Program-made: the position numbers and the translations under genes
Part shown: positions 9,448-21,744 of the stretch, in pieces
Numbering within the stretch: the stretch's first letter is position 1
Layout of the letters: each line of letters starts with the position of its first letter
Origin: Poecilobothrus nobilitatus
Lineage: Eukaryota > Arthropoda > Insecta > Diptera > Dolichopodidae
Length of the DNA: 64,000 bases
Assembly (NCBI GenBank): GCA_947095535.1
Contig: OX352772.1
Coordinates: forward strand, 105,945,815 to 106,009,814
Direction of reading: 5' to 3'
The notes under the pieces: model-generated
Databases searched by the model: none
What the model was told of the DNA's origin: nothing
What the model saw: only the letters and a program-made list of their open reading frames with translations

Positions 9448-11959
9448 ATGAATGCGTTTGATATTGATAATGAGATAAGAGTAATTAATACAAATACAGA
9501 GTCGGTTGAAAATGTAGTGCATCTTTATAAAATTAATATCAATATAATTTATCTCAATATAATAGCTTAAGAAATAAAATACATGAATTAGAAAATTCCT
9601 ATAACTGTGATATCCATGTAATTGTGTCACAGAAATTTGGTTGAAAAAAACAAGAAAACCAATTTTTCAATCTCCAAGGGTTCACTCCATATTTCTCAAA
9701 TAGGCAAACAGGCTATGGAGGTATTGCGATATTTATTGCACACTGTTTAAGTAGCAACATTGTATATGAGGAAGAATTTGAATTGTCGAGTTTCTTAATT
9801 GTCAAATTAATAAAACATAAAATTAACATATTTGCATGCTATAGATCAGATTATACTAATGAAATATATTTTATTAATAAAATTGACGAATTAACATCTG
9901 CACATAGAAGATCCTTAATAATTGGGGATTTTAACATCAGCTTACTTGACCAAAATAATAGAATTGTGCGTATCTATACCGATACATTATTAAGAAATGG
10001 TTTTCTCATCTGCAACAAAAAACTCAAGAATTCGCTACTAGAATTGGTGTGATCAAAACAGTAATAGACCATTTAATAACTGATCTTTTAAAGTTTAAGT
10101 AATTTTTTCATATAATGGACACTTGCTTATCAGATAACAAAATGTTTTTTTATCACCGTTGATCAAATTCCTATGAACGATACACTTGCTAATACTCAAA
10201 AAATCTTATATTACAACAGTCTAAGTAATGATCACGATCGGCAAGCTTTAGATCAGTACGAAACATTTGATCAAGTTACACACGCAGTAGGCCAGTTGAT
10301 CAATAAACTCACGCGTGTCATCCCGCTGAAAAATATTGCGAGAAAGCATGAATGGATGACAGTAGAAATATCTCAAACTATAATAATCCGCGACTTTTTC
10401 TATAGATACAAAAAAAATATCCAAACGATGCCCGTATGAAAGACTTATACATTACATATAGAAATAAGGTAAACATTTTAATTTCAAATGCAAAAGCGCA
10501 ACATTATTCGGAAAAAATTATGAAGGATCCTGGCAACCCTAAAAACGTGTGGAACGTGTACAAAACAATTATGTTTAACAAAAATCCAAACATCTCGGTC
10601 AATGAAATAAAAGTTATTAACTATAATGATAGCAACATATCTAATCCAGAGGAAATAAGTAACGTACGGTAACAGATAAATTAAATATACCTAATGGAAA
10701 AATTAATTACGCTTATCTTAATAAATCCTCTCGAAATATATATAATAATCTGAGTTTAGAGTTAACGAACCTAGAGGAAGTAATTGATGCAATTAATTCG
10801 CTAAAATTGCAATATGCGACAGGGATGAATGGTATTTCGGTTAAATTCATAATACAATTTTCAGATAGGTTAGCACCCACTTTAGTAAAATTTAAGAAAA
10901 AGGCCGTAGTGACACCAATTTATAAAAGTGGAGATGCCACAAATCCGTCAAATTATAGGCCAATATCGGTGTTATCCAATTTCTCAAAAATATATGAACG
11001 TATTATAAAAAATAGACTCAACACTTTTCTGAGAAACAACGGTATATTGAGTTCTGAACAATATGGATTTGAAGAAAACTCTAATACCACCGCGGCATGC
11101 CTGGCCTTAACTGATTTTATTACCAGAAATATGGGTAACGGTAAATGCACGGCCTGTGTATTCATCGATTTAGAGAAGTCATTTGACTGTGTCGATCACA
11201 AAATTTTACTGCACAAGCTTTCTAGATTGAACTTTTCGGATGCTTTATTCGAAACTTACTTAACTCAAAGAAGTACAAAGTGTAAAGATTAATAAAAACC
11301 TAAGCAATTTATGTATCATCAACAAAGGAGTACCGCAGGGATCTGTCTTGGGTCCAGTATTTTTTAAGATATACATTGACGATATAACCCGACTTAATCT
11401 CCGTGGATCTATTCAGTTATTTGCTGACGACGCGGTTATAAAGTATGTGGATTCAAGCGAAGCAAACTTCAAAAAAGCAATATTAGATGACCTGACTATT
11501 ATAAGTAAATGGCTTCAAAAAAATAGGTTATTGATGAATATAAAAAAAACTTGTATACTACCATTTGGAAACAAAATTTTTAATGATCTCACTATCACCG
11601 CTAATGGTACAAAAATTAATGTAATAAAGTGTCATAATTACTTAGGACTCCATATTTACAGTAATCTCAGTTGAGTTGAGCATATTGATCATATAATAAA
11701 AAAAATCTCTCCATATGTATTCATACTTAGTAGATTAAAGAAATTTTTGAATAAAAATACATTATTCGTTATATATGCATCTTACATATTATTTAACATT
11801 GTCTATGTGAACCCAATCAGGAGTAGAGCCCCACAAATTTATCTAAAAAAAATCGAATCTGTGCTAAAAAAAGCAATGAAATTAATTCAGAATTACCCCA
11901 TTTTGCATCCGACCAGTATGCTTTATACGGGAAAGTACTTAAAGGGAGGGGTACTGTAA
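9448..11959 (+). pseudogene. LINE ORF2: endonuclease plus reverse transcriptase, broken
   Basis: Begins at ATG 9448 with a piece resembling the start of the better copies. The endonuclease domain is visible at 9,783-10,052 (SLIIGDFNISLLD, the D-x-N site) and continues in broken frames. A linker lies at 10,173-10,672. The reverse transcriptase starts near 10,807: PIYKSGDATNPSNYRPIS at about 10,918, then CVFIDLEKSFDCVDH near 11,155. After a frameshift near 11,290 come GVPQGSVLGP and the active-site block LFADDAVIKY near 11,420, then a C-terminal part to 11,959. At least six frameshifts or stops. Unlike the two younger copies, it keeps the part of the fingers domain between RPIS and FDCVDH, so it is not derived from their deleted progenitor. 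Confidence 0.82.
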
Positions 11960-12240
11960 AAGGGAGCTCTATGTAATCGCGTTCAAAATAATAACAAAAT
12001 AAAACACAATTTTTTAATTCAACAAAATCTTGATTTTCATAATTATAATACGCCAAATAAGTCTAAATTTTATCTATCACTTTTCAAGACTAATAACATT
12101 CATAACATTCTACAGGAATTTATCAGTACAATTTTTATACAGATTCTTGTTTTTCTTCCTAAAAATCATAAAGTTTAGAAATAGTAAAAATATTTAAACA
12201 TCTGCAATAAATAAGAAATAAAGAAAAAAAAAAATAATAA
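9448..12240 (+). mobile_element. Decayed Jockey-like LINE, plus-strand copy
   Basis: A 5'-truncated or ORF2-only remnant related to the LINEs at 33.75-47.48 and 58.8-62.2 kb. Endonuclease, linker and reverse transcriptase parts follow in order, ending near an A-rich tail around 12,215-12,240. It is the oldest-looking of the three copies, with many stops and frameshifts. Confidence 0.8.
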
Positions 12241-12461
12241 TAAACGAAAACATAACAACAGGAAAAAAAAACAAATAATGAAACTGGACAATGAGTTAAC
12301 TCACTGTATTATTATAATTGTAGTTGTCATATTGATTAACATGATAGAGTAGTTGTACATGTAACATGTAGTTGTAGTAGAGAAATGGGAACCAATGCAT
12401 GTATACATAATGCAGTTTTATATATGCACATGCATAATACATAATTTAAATATATAAGTAA

Positions 12462-12793
12462 CGAGGAAGAATACAGTTGCCTTTGTCAACTCTTAGATAC
12501 CCGTACGAACCGTTAGTATGTTCACAGCCTGTCACTCTGCTCACAATATTATTTTTTTAATATTTTAGTATTTTAAAATAATTTGGGTGAATTTTATAAT
12601 TTCTAGAACTATGGGTTGTACATATATTCAAACTATATGTTTATATGTACATTCTTCAAAAGCAAATTCTAACCTTTCACATAACGATTATCAATCCAAA
12701 ACTTTTTCAAATATTCTATAGTACCATTTAATACTAAGCGGTAAATGTATATTAAATTTACTTAGTACAAAATAGTAAATATAATTTTAAATA
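12462..12793 (-). mobile_element. DINE-like element, partial copy B1 (3' part only)
   Basis: About 330 bases equal to the 3' end of copy D in reverse orientation, starting with CGAGGAAGAATACAG and a TTGCC/GGCAA hairpin variant shared only with copy D. It is joined head to tail to the full copy B2, a typical arrangement for these elements. Confidence 0.65.
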
Positions 12794-14396
12794 CGAGGAA
12801 GAATACAGTTGACTTTGTCAACTCTTAGATACCCGTACGAACCGTTAGTATGTTCACAGCCTGTCACTTTGCTTACAATATTATTTTTTTAATATTTTAG
12901 TATTTTAAAATAATTTGGGTGAATTTTATAATTTCTAGAATTATGGGTTGTACATATATTCAAACTATATGTTTAACAGAGATTTATAGCAGATCTCTGA
13001 GATAAGCAGATAACAGAGATAAGCAGATTTTAACATAACGATTATCAATCCAAAACTTTTTCAAATATTCTATAGTACCATTTCATACTAAGCGGTAAAT
13101 GTATATTAAATTTACTTAGTACAAAATAGTAAATATAATTTTAAATATTATATTATATTATATTTAAATATTCCATTGACAGAATAATTTCTTATAAGTA
13201 CAATAAAATACATATATGTATGTAAATACGGCGCTATATAATATACATCTATACTCTTATCATTCATTCACTAGTGACATATACAATATGTAAATAAACA
13301 TGATATTATATAAGTATGTATGTATAACAATATCATATAAATAAAAATTCTTCAAGCAACCGTTATGTTGTTTATTTATTTACATTTTTTTGTACTACGC
13401 ATTATATCCTCAACAATTTCAAATTATCGAGTAAAACAAAATGCAAAAAAATCGTTAAAGAAATTTGTTAGAAAATTTGAAAAAATCAAGTAACACTTTC
13501 GTCAATTATAAAGTAACCCTATATTATTAAAAAAAGTTATTAACAGAAATAAGAGTATAATGTTGAAGCTTTAATTTTTGTGTATTACTTCAAAATAATT
13601 TTAACAGGTGTTCAAGTTACAGGTGTTTAAAAATAGGAAATTTTCAGTTTTTGACCCCTTACAGCTCCTAAACGGGGGGTGATAGAAAAAAAATTTCTGA
13701 AATGACTCATACTAATTTTTAAAGATCTAACTTCTGTCAAAATTTCAAGTTTCCAACTGAAACCGTTTAGCAGATAGAAGGGTTGAAGGATTTTGCAAAA
13801 TTTGAGTTTCACATAACGGTAAATTAAGACACCGTATGCCACAAATATATATTTATTGTATATATACTTTTAAAGCTAATAAAAGTAGTAATCGTTTGGC
13901 GTTTTTAAAATGAAGATATACCTTATACAACTTGTGCTATAACAATTTAAATATAGAGCTTTTTTGAACCTTTGGGGAGCTGTAGCTCCGTAACGGGTGG
14001 GGCTACAAAAAAAAGTTATTAAAAATAAAATTAATATTTTTGTGAGATCTATCAGTATTTAAAATTTCATAGTTCTATTGCAAAAAAAATGTCGGGATCT
14101 AAAAGTTAGGTGTTCGAGAGCTACCCTAAGGCTTGGTCCAAACTCAACAAAAAAAAATAGGGAACCTACAAATTACTCCCAGAATATTTTGTGTAAATTT
14201 CAAGATTCTAGCTTTCTTAGTTTTTGAGTTAGCGTGCTGACGGACGGACGGACGGACGGACGGACATGGCTCAAAAGTCTTAGAATTTTTTTCTGATCAG
14301 ATCCATACCTTTGAAGGTATATCTAGCTCGCTTATTTCGAGGTGTTACAAACGGAGGAGTAATTTTATTATACCCGATCCTATCGTACGGGTATAA
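12794..14396 (-). mobile_element. DINE-like element, full copy B2
   Basis: Ends are CGAGGAAGAATACAG (3' tip, 12,794) and CGTACGGGTATAA (5' tip, 14,390). Subterminal inverted repeats ATACCCGTACGA / TCGTACGGGTAT and a (GGAC)n core at 14,239-14,266 are present. It carries a diagnostic AGATAAGCAGATAACAG insertion near 12,995-13,030 found otherwise only in copy C. The ~70-residue open frame at 13,627-13,842 recurs in copy D but shows no domain and is probably not coding. Confidence 0.65.
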
Positions 14397-15180
14397 ACAT
14401 TAGTAGAAGAGGAAGGAGAGAGAAAGAAAAGAAGAAAACATTTTATATAATATTATAGTATTTATAATGGTAATAATTAATAAATATGCGATTAAATTTA
14501 TTTTTGTCTGTTTTGCATAATGTTGATTTGAAAATGTATGTACAATTAAATATAAACTTATAAAATATTACTTCCTTAGCAAATATATATAACAAACATA
14601 AATACTTATAACAAAATGGATTGAAATAAAAATACTTATAACAAAATGGATTGAAATAAAAAAAAAAAAAAATGTTTTGACAGTTTAAAAAAAGGAAGTC
14701 AAGAAAATTAGTAAAATATTTTTGATATTTTTGATGCAGTCATTGAAAAAAAACAAGTTTTGACTGTTTTAATATAAACATATCTATATATAATATTTAA
14801 AGTATTGTATACTTAACAGTATAGTTAACAGTTAATTTTTATTTAATATTTTATTTACTATTAACTTAGTGTTTACTATATTTCAATATTTCATGTTTCA
14901 ACACTTCATTTAATAATAATAATTACATATGTTGTATAACTTCATGTAAATAATTTGTTTTAATATTTTAAAATTTAAATAAATTATTGGGGACTGGGAT
15001 TGGCCGCTAAATCCCAAATATAAAATTCCAAAAGCCCAAAGCAGTTTTCTTATCATAATTCTTTTTAATTTGTTTTTTATTTCGAATGTGGGTCGATTTA
15101 CTAAAAACAAAAATATTGAATGAGAAAATTATCGAAGAAGAAATTTAAAAAAAAAGTCTGATTTTTATAAACGGTAATAT
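14397..15180. other. AT-rich spacer with a small tandem duplication
   Basis: No gene supported. A ~31-base unit (AATACTTATAACAAAATGG...) is repeated in tandem near 14,598-14,660. Confidence 0.45.
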
Positions 15181-15182
15181 AA

Positions 15183-15440
15183 TGGTTCGAAAATGTATAG
15201 TTCCTGGATATTCAATTTAAATATTCTTAAAAAACATTACGTTTCATGTTTTAAATTTCCAAAAGAAAACCTACTAGAAAATTAAGGATTAGCATAACGA
15301 TCGGATTGGCAACTATAATTGATTTATAGTTGCGTATGCGCTAAGCATTTTAAAGAAATGTTGTTTTTTTTTTCGTAATGGGGGTAGTATAAATAAGCGG
15401 GTTGTGGCACAGCTTTTTTTAAAAGATTTTAGTGGTGCTT
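15183..15440 (+). repeat. THAP-like exon remnant and inverted repeat (mate at 55.5-55.7 kb)
   Basis: Bases from about 15,250 to 15,440 match the reverse complement of 55,510-55,712 with few differences, over 40 kb away. It contains a short palindrome GCAACTATA...TATAGTTGC. Upstream, MVRKC and later CVCAKHF in broken frames resemble the start and end of a THAP zinc finger, the 5' exon of P-element-like transposases. The THAP reading is tentative; the inverted match is seen directly. Confidence 0.5.
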
Positions 15441-16921
15441 AAAAGTTAGTATATAGTATCAGAAATTATATGTATATAGATAACGCAAGTAGAACAAAAA
15501 TCTCTCACAATTTTTTTTAATTTGTAGTGCCCTAAAGAAAGAGAAAAACATTGAATTAAAAAAATGAACATATTATTTTTGCTTGTTCTTTCTCATTCTT
15601 CATTCTTCAAATTTATTTATTTTATGTTTCTAACGAAAAATCAAACAAGTCACAATGTAAAGGTTTATTTTTATTTAAGATGTTATTGGTATGTGTTGTC
15701 TGGTGTTGTGTTAGGCTGTTAGATTTATTTTTTTTTCTATTCATTTCATATATTTTATGAATAGTTTATATTTTTTTTTTATTTTCAGCCACTTTACTAT
15801 TTATAAAAAGAAGTAACCAAAAAAATGATTAATGAATGGAGGGTATAGAGTAGTATAGCCAGCCATATATATATAGATACATGTATATATGTTTGTATAT
15901 GTATATGCATATTAATTTTTTCTTTGCTTAGAAAATTTTACATTTTATAAATACCCATCGAAATGTTAACCTCTGAGGGTAAATTTTTTATTTCTTTTTT
16001 ATCAATTTAGGAATTTTGTAAACAGATTAAATAAGGTATATGTAAGATTAAAAACTCGTGTGCTGTATAAAATTCTGTACTGGATGAAAAAATTATAATT
16101 TTATCTGAAAACTTTGACCTAATTTAATTTTTATTGATTCTATATTTTAAAAAAAGGGAAAAAGCCGACTTGAAGTTTCAAAATAAAAAAGCCTTGAATT
16201 CAATTAAACGTTCCATGCGCCATAAAAAAAACTCTTGTAAAACAAAATTATAAGATAAATATATACATTTTGAAGTCCATATATCAAACAAGCTGCTATC
16301 CTTTGGTAATCTGTAGAGCCTTCCATTAAAATTCAGCCTACTAGTTTTGCATGTGGCGCAGGGAATCTGATTTTATATTTTGAAACATTCTAAACAGAGG
16401 ATGAATATATTATACGTTCATGCTAATGAAAGCAAAATAGATGGAAAAGATAATAAAAGTATGTAGATAAATAAAAGAGTCAGAAAAATAGAAATTTTTA
16501 ATTATAAGGTTTGCAACAAGTTAATGAATAAAATAATTGAGACAATCAAATAAATTTGGAAACAAATTCTAAACAATAATAAAAAAAATGTTTTCTTACT
16601 TCATTCAAAATAGAAATTATGTTCCAACTTCTTGATTGATGAATGATTAAGAACAAAAGAACTTGTGCATTATATATTTCGCATATGTATATGAACTTAA
16701 TTTTAACTTTTTATTAAACTTGTAAAACAACTTTTAATTTTTCACTTCTAATAAAAAAATTCAAGTTATACACATTGGATAACTTACCGCTCAAATTTGA
16801 ATTTAAATTTTCTTTATAAATTTCTTACGTTAAAATTCTTTTAACCCATAATGTCAGAAACTATATTTTGAAAGATAATTTTACAAAAAAAGCACAAGTC
16901 ACTAGGGTTAACAGCCACATA
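15441..16921. other. AT-rich stretch with one inverted-repeat arm
   Basis: About 15,455-15,545 is an imperfect inverted match to 18,995-19,150 (shared word GATAACGCAAG, then a poly-purine tract). Otherwise no gene, RNA or element is recognised. Confidence 0.45.
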
Positions 16922-18530
16922 TTTTTATACCCGTACGATAGGATCGGGTATAATAAAATTACTCCTCCGTTTGTAACACCTCGAAATAAGCGAGCTAGAT
17001 ATACCTTCAAAGGTATGGATCGGATCAGAAAAAAATTCTAAGACTTTTGAGCCATGTCCGTCCGTCCGTCCGTCCGTCCGTCAGCACGCTAACTCAAAAA
17101 CTAAGAGAGCTAGAATCTTGCAATTTACACAAAATATTCTTGGAGTAATTTGTAGGTTCCCTATTTTTTTTGGTTGAGTTTGGACCAAACCTTAAGGTAG
17201 CTCTCGAACACCTAACTTTTAGATCCCGACATTTTTTTTGAAATAGAGCTATGAAATTTTAACTGCTCATAGATCTCACAAAAATATTAATTTTATTTTT
17301 AATAATTTTTTTTTGTAGCCCTACCCGTTACGGAGCTACAGCTCCCCAAAGGTTCAAAAAAGCTCTATATTTAAATTGTTATAGCACAAGCTGTATAAGG
17401 TATATCTTCATTTTGAAAGCGCCAGACGATTACTACTTTCATTGGCTTTAAAAGTGTATTCACAATAAATATATATTAGTGGCATACGGTGTCTTAATTT
17501 ACCGTTATGCAAAACTCAAATTTTGCAAAATTCTTTAACCCTTCTATATTCTAAACGGTTAAAGTTGGAAACTTGAAATTTTGACAGAAGTTAGATCTTT
17601 AAAAATTAGTATGAGTCATTTCAGAAATTTTTTTTCTATCACCCCCCGTTTAGGAGCTGTAAGGGGTCAAAAACTGAAAATTTCCTATTTTTAAACACCT
17701 GTAACTTGAACACCTGTTAAAATTTTTTTGAAGTAATACACAAAAATTAAAGCTTCAACATTATTCTCTTATTTCTGTTAATAACTTTTTTTAATAATAT
17801 AGGGTTACTTTATAATTGACGAAAGTGTTACTTGATTTTTTCAAATTTTCTAACAAATTTCTTTAACGATATTTTTGCATTTTGTTTTACTCGATAATTT
17901 GAAATTGTTGAGGATATAATGCGTAGTACAAAAAAATGTAAATAAATAAACAACATAACGGTTGCTTGAAGAATTTTTATTTATATGATATTGTTATACA
18001 TACATACTTATATAATATCATGTTTATTTACATATTGTATATGTCACTAGTGAATAAATGATAAGAGTATAGATGTATATTATATAGCGCCGTATTTACA
18101 TACATATATGTATTTTATTGTACTTATAAGAAATTATTCTGTCAATGGAATATTTAAATATAATATAATATAATATTTAAAATTATATTTACTATTTTGT
18201 ACTAAGTAAATTTAATATACATTTACCGCTTAGTATGAAATGGTACTATAGAATATTTGAAAAAGTTTTGGATTGATAATCGTTATGTTAAAATCTGCTT
18301 ATCTCTGTTATCTGCTTATCTCAGAGATCTGCTATAAATCTCTGTTAAACATATAGTTTGAATATATGTACAACCCATAATTCTAGAAATTATAAAATTC
18401 ACCCAAATTATTTTAAAATACTAAAATATTAAAAAAATAATATTGTAAGCAAAGTGACAGGCTGTGAACATACTAACGGTTCGTACGGGTATCTAAGAGT
18501 TGACAAAGTCAACTGTATTCTTCCTCGTTT
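16922..18530 (+). mobile_element. DINE-like element, full copy C
   Basis: 5' tip TTTTATACCCGTACGATAGG with a short ATACCCG...CGGGTAT hairpin, a (GTCC)n core at about 17,056-17,082, and a 3' tip with the TTGAC-AAA-GTCAA hairpin ending ...CTTCCTCG. Near-identical to B2 in inverse orientation, including the AGATAAGCAG-type insertion near 18,290-18,345. Confidence 0.65.
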
Positions 18531-19224
18531 TTCTTTATTTCTAATTATAATTATAAATAACAAAGTAATTTTTGAAATTTTTTAATTGTTTACGACTTTA
18601 GACTAAAGTTGTGTGAAACGAAGAATACATGTATTTAAGATTTGTTGTCGTGTATTTTTGCTAAATTTGAGTAAGTAATTTGAGTTTGAGTTTTAAAAAT
18701 AGTTTTATAATGGTAAATAATCTAATAAGGGTTTCGAGTTGTACAAATTATAGGTAAAAATAAATACTTAACAAAATTTTAAAACTTTAGTTTCAAAAAA
18801 AATTTCGTGAATCATACAAATGATATGGCAATATTGTCTTTTATTCAAATGCATTCTTCTAAAAAGAATTTTTAAAGTTTTTGAAGAAAAAAAAAAAAAT
18901 TAATAAAAATATTTATCATGTATGTACAATCTAAATATCTAAAATTAAAATAGAATCAAATATTCACGAGGATATTTTTTTAAAAGAACTATTGAGAAAG
19001 AGAAAAAGGGCATAGGAAAAAATTAGAGAGCAAATGGGGCACTTGAAATCTGAAAAAATTTTGAGAATAATTGTTATTGACATTTTTTGTTCTGCTTGCG
19101 TTATCTATATATATATAATTTCTGATAGTAGTATCAGAGTAGTATATAGTAGATACAAGAACCAATGAAATGAAATACTTAGCAGACGCAAGAACCAAAT
19201 AAACTTTATTGTGAAACCTGGTAA
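18531..19224. other. AT-rich spacer, second arm of the 15.5 kb inverted repeat
   Basis: No gene supported. Bases 18,995-19,150 pair with 15,455-15,545. Confidence 0.4.
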
Positions 19225-19715
19225 AACTTTAATTTCAGAAAAGTTTAATAAAAAGCTTATCGTAAAAAAAGCTTATTGTTTAACTTTTACATTAAGTAAA
19301 AGTTATATTTTAAATTAAAATTTAAATAAAGCTTAAAGTTTAATATATGTAATTAATAAAGTACTCATTTTACAAAAGTTTAATATGTACAAAACTTTTA
19401 TGTTAATTAAAACATGACCGTTTAATTTGAAATTTAAAAAAGCTTATCGTTTAGTATAATTAATAAAGTATTCATTTTATAAAAATTTAATATGTAGAAA
19501 ACTTTTACGTTAAGTAAAAGTTATGTTTTAAATTGAATTTAAATAACGCTTAACGTTTAACGTTTTAAGTAAAAGTTATGTTTTAAATTAAATTTAAAAA
19601 AAAGCTTATGGTTTAGTAGTATAAACATAGACAAATTAACATACAGATGTTTCAACTGTATGAAAATCTTCCTACCACTACGGTTTAAAAGCTTTTTCTA
19701 GATTGAGTTGGGAGA
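19225..19715 (+). repeat. Inverted repeat arm (mate at 24,945-25,325)
   Basis: AT-rich repeat built from AAAACTTTTACGTTAA, AAGCTTAT and TTTAAATTT words. Its end GTTTCAACTG ... CTTTTTCTAGATTGAGTTGGGA reappears inverted at 24,965-25,035. Parts recur at 58,300-58,480 and 63,540-63,720. It looks like the terminal region of an element that was later filled by DINE copy D and the P-like element. Confidence 0.5.
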
Positions 19716-19725
19716 AAAATTTGGT

Positions 19726-21305
19726 TTATTATACCCGTACGATAGGATCGGGTATAATAAAATTACTCCTCCGTTTGTAACACCTCGAAATAAGCGAGCT
19801 AGATATACCTTCAAAGGTATGGATCGGATCAGAAAAAAATTCTAAGACTTTTGAGCCATGTCCGTCCGTCCGTCCGTCAGCACGCTAACTCAAAAACTAA
19901 GAAAGCTAGAATCTTGAAATTTACACAAAATATTCTGGGAGTAATTTGTAGGTTCCCTATTTTTTTTGGTTGAGTTTGGACCAAGCCTTAGGGTAGCTCT
20001 CGAACACCTAACTTTTAGATCCCGACATTTTTTTTGCAATAGAGCTATGACATTTTAACAACTGATAGATCTCACAAAAATATTAATTTTATTTTTTATA
20101 ACTTTTTTTTGTAACCCCACCCGTTACGGAGCTACAGCTCCCCAAAGGTTCAAAAAAGCTCTATATTTAAATTGTTATAGCACAAGTTGTATAAGGTATA
20201 TCTTCATTTTGAAAACGCCAAACGATTACTACTTTTATTAGCTTTAAAAGTATATATACAATAAATATATATTTGTGGCATACAGTGTCTTAATTTACCG
20301 TTATGTGAAACTCAAATTTTGCAAAATCCTTCAACCCTTCTATCTCCTAAACGGTTTAAGTTGGAAACTTGAAATTTTGACAGATGTTAGATCTTTGAAA
20401 ATAAGTATGAGTCATTTCAGAAACTTTTTTTGTATCGCCCCCCGTTTAGGAGCTGTAAGGGGTCAAAAACTGAAAATTTCCTATTTTTAAACACCTGTAA
20501 CTTGAACACCTGTTAAAATTTTTTTAAAGTAATACACAAAAATTAAAGTTTCAACATTATATTCTTATTTCTGTTAACAACTTTTTTTAATAATATAGGG
20601 TTACTTTATAATTGACGAAAGTGTTACTTGATTTTTTCAAATTTTCTAACAAATTTCTTCAACAAATTTTTTGCATTTTGTTTTACTCGATAATTTGAAA
20701 TTGTTGAGGATATAATGCGTAGTACATAAAAATGCAAATAAATAAACAACATAACGGTTGCTTGAAGAATTTTTATTTATATGATATTGATATATATACA
20801 TACTTATATAATATCATGTTTATTTAGATATCGTATATGTCACTAGTGAATGAATGATAAGAGTATATATGTATATTATATAGCGCCGTATTTACATACA
20901 TATATGTATTTTATTGTACTTATAAGAAATTATTCTGTCAATGGAATATTTAAATATAATATAATATAATATTTAAAATTATATTTACTATTTTGTACTA
21001 AGTAAATTTAATATACATTTACCGCTTAGTATTAAATGGTACTATAGAATATTTGAAAAAGTTTTGGATTGATAATCGTTATGTGAAAGGTTAGAATTTG
21101 CTTTTGAAGAATGTACATATAAACATATAGTTTGAATATATGTACAACCCATAGTTCTAGAAATTATAAAATTCACCCAAATTATTTTAAAATACTAAAA
21201 TATTAAAAAAATAATATTGTGAGCAGAGTGACAGGCTGTGAACATACTAACGGTTCGTACGGGTATCTAAGAGTTGACAAAGGCAACTGTATTCTTCCTC
21301 GTTTT
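19726..21305 (+). mobile_element. DINE-like element, full copy D
   Basis: 5' tip TTATACCCGTACGATAGG, a (GTCC)n core at 19,860-19,879, and a 3' hairpin TTGAC-AAAG-GCAAC variant ending ...CTTCCTCG at about 21,301. It shares diagnostic variants with partial copy B1 (CAGAGTGACAG, GCTTTTGAAGAATG) and lacks the insertion of B2 and C. Confidence 0.65.
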
Positions 21306-21744
21306 TATTTGCTTTTAGTTTACGTGTGATGTGTATGCATATGCAAGTATCAGAATTTTTTTTTTTCAGCAAAAAAGATTATGATTGTTGCATAGTCTAC
21401 AATATATGTATGGTCAGTATGTGATATGTATGGCTATGGTGTGATGTGTATGCATAATATAATGTATGCATAATATAATATATTCTTTTGCAAGAAAGTT
21501 TTGTGTGTGTGTATGGTAATATAATATTGATATAGGCCTGCATTTAAAATAAATTTTTTTTTCAACATCAGTGAAAGTAGTGAAAATTCTAGTTTTTTAG
21601 AACCATTCACTCGAAATCTTAATAGAAAAACATACACTTTTAGTAAAACAAATTGTAATGAAAATTTGACACTTAATGAGATCAATCTTTTACCAGCACC
21701 AACAAGAAAATGAAAATTATTTTACAGTTCCATTGAGTCTGTAT

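Noticed and set aside
13627..20490. Conserved ~71-residue frames inside DINE copies B2 and D
   Set aside because: They are kept only because the repeats are nearly identical; copy C breaks the frame, there is no domain and no promoter, and the element is non-autonomous.
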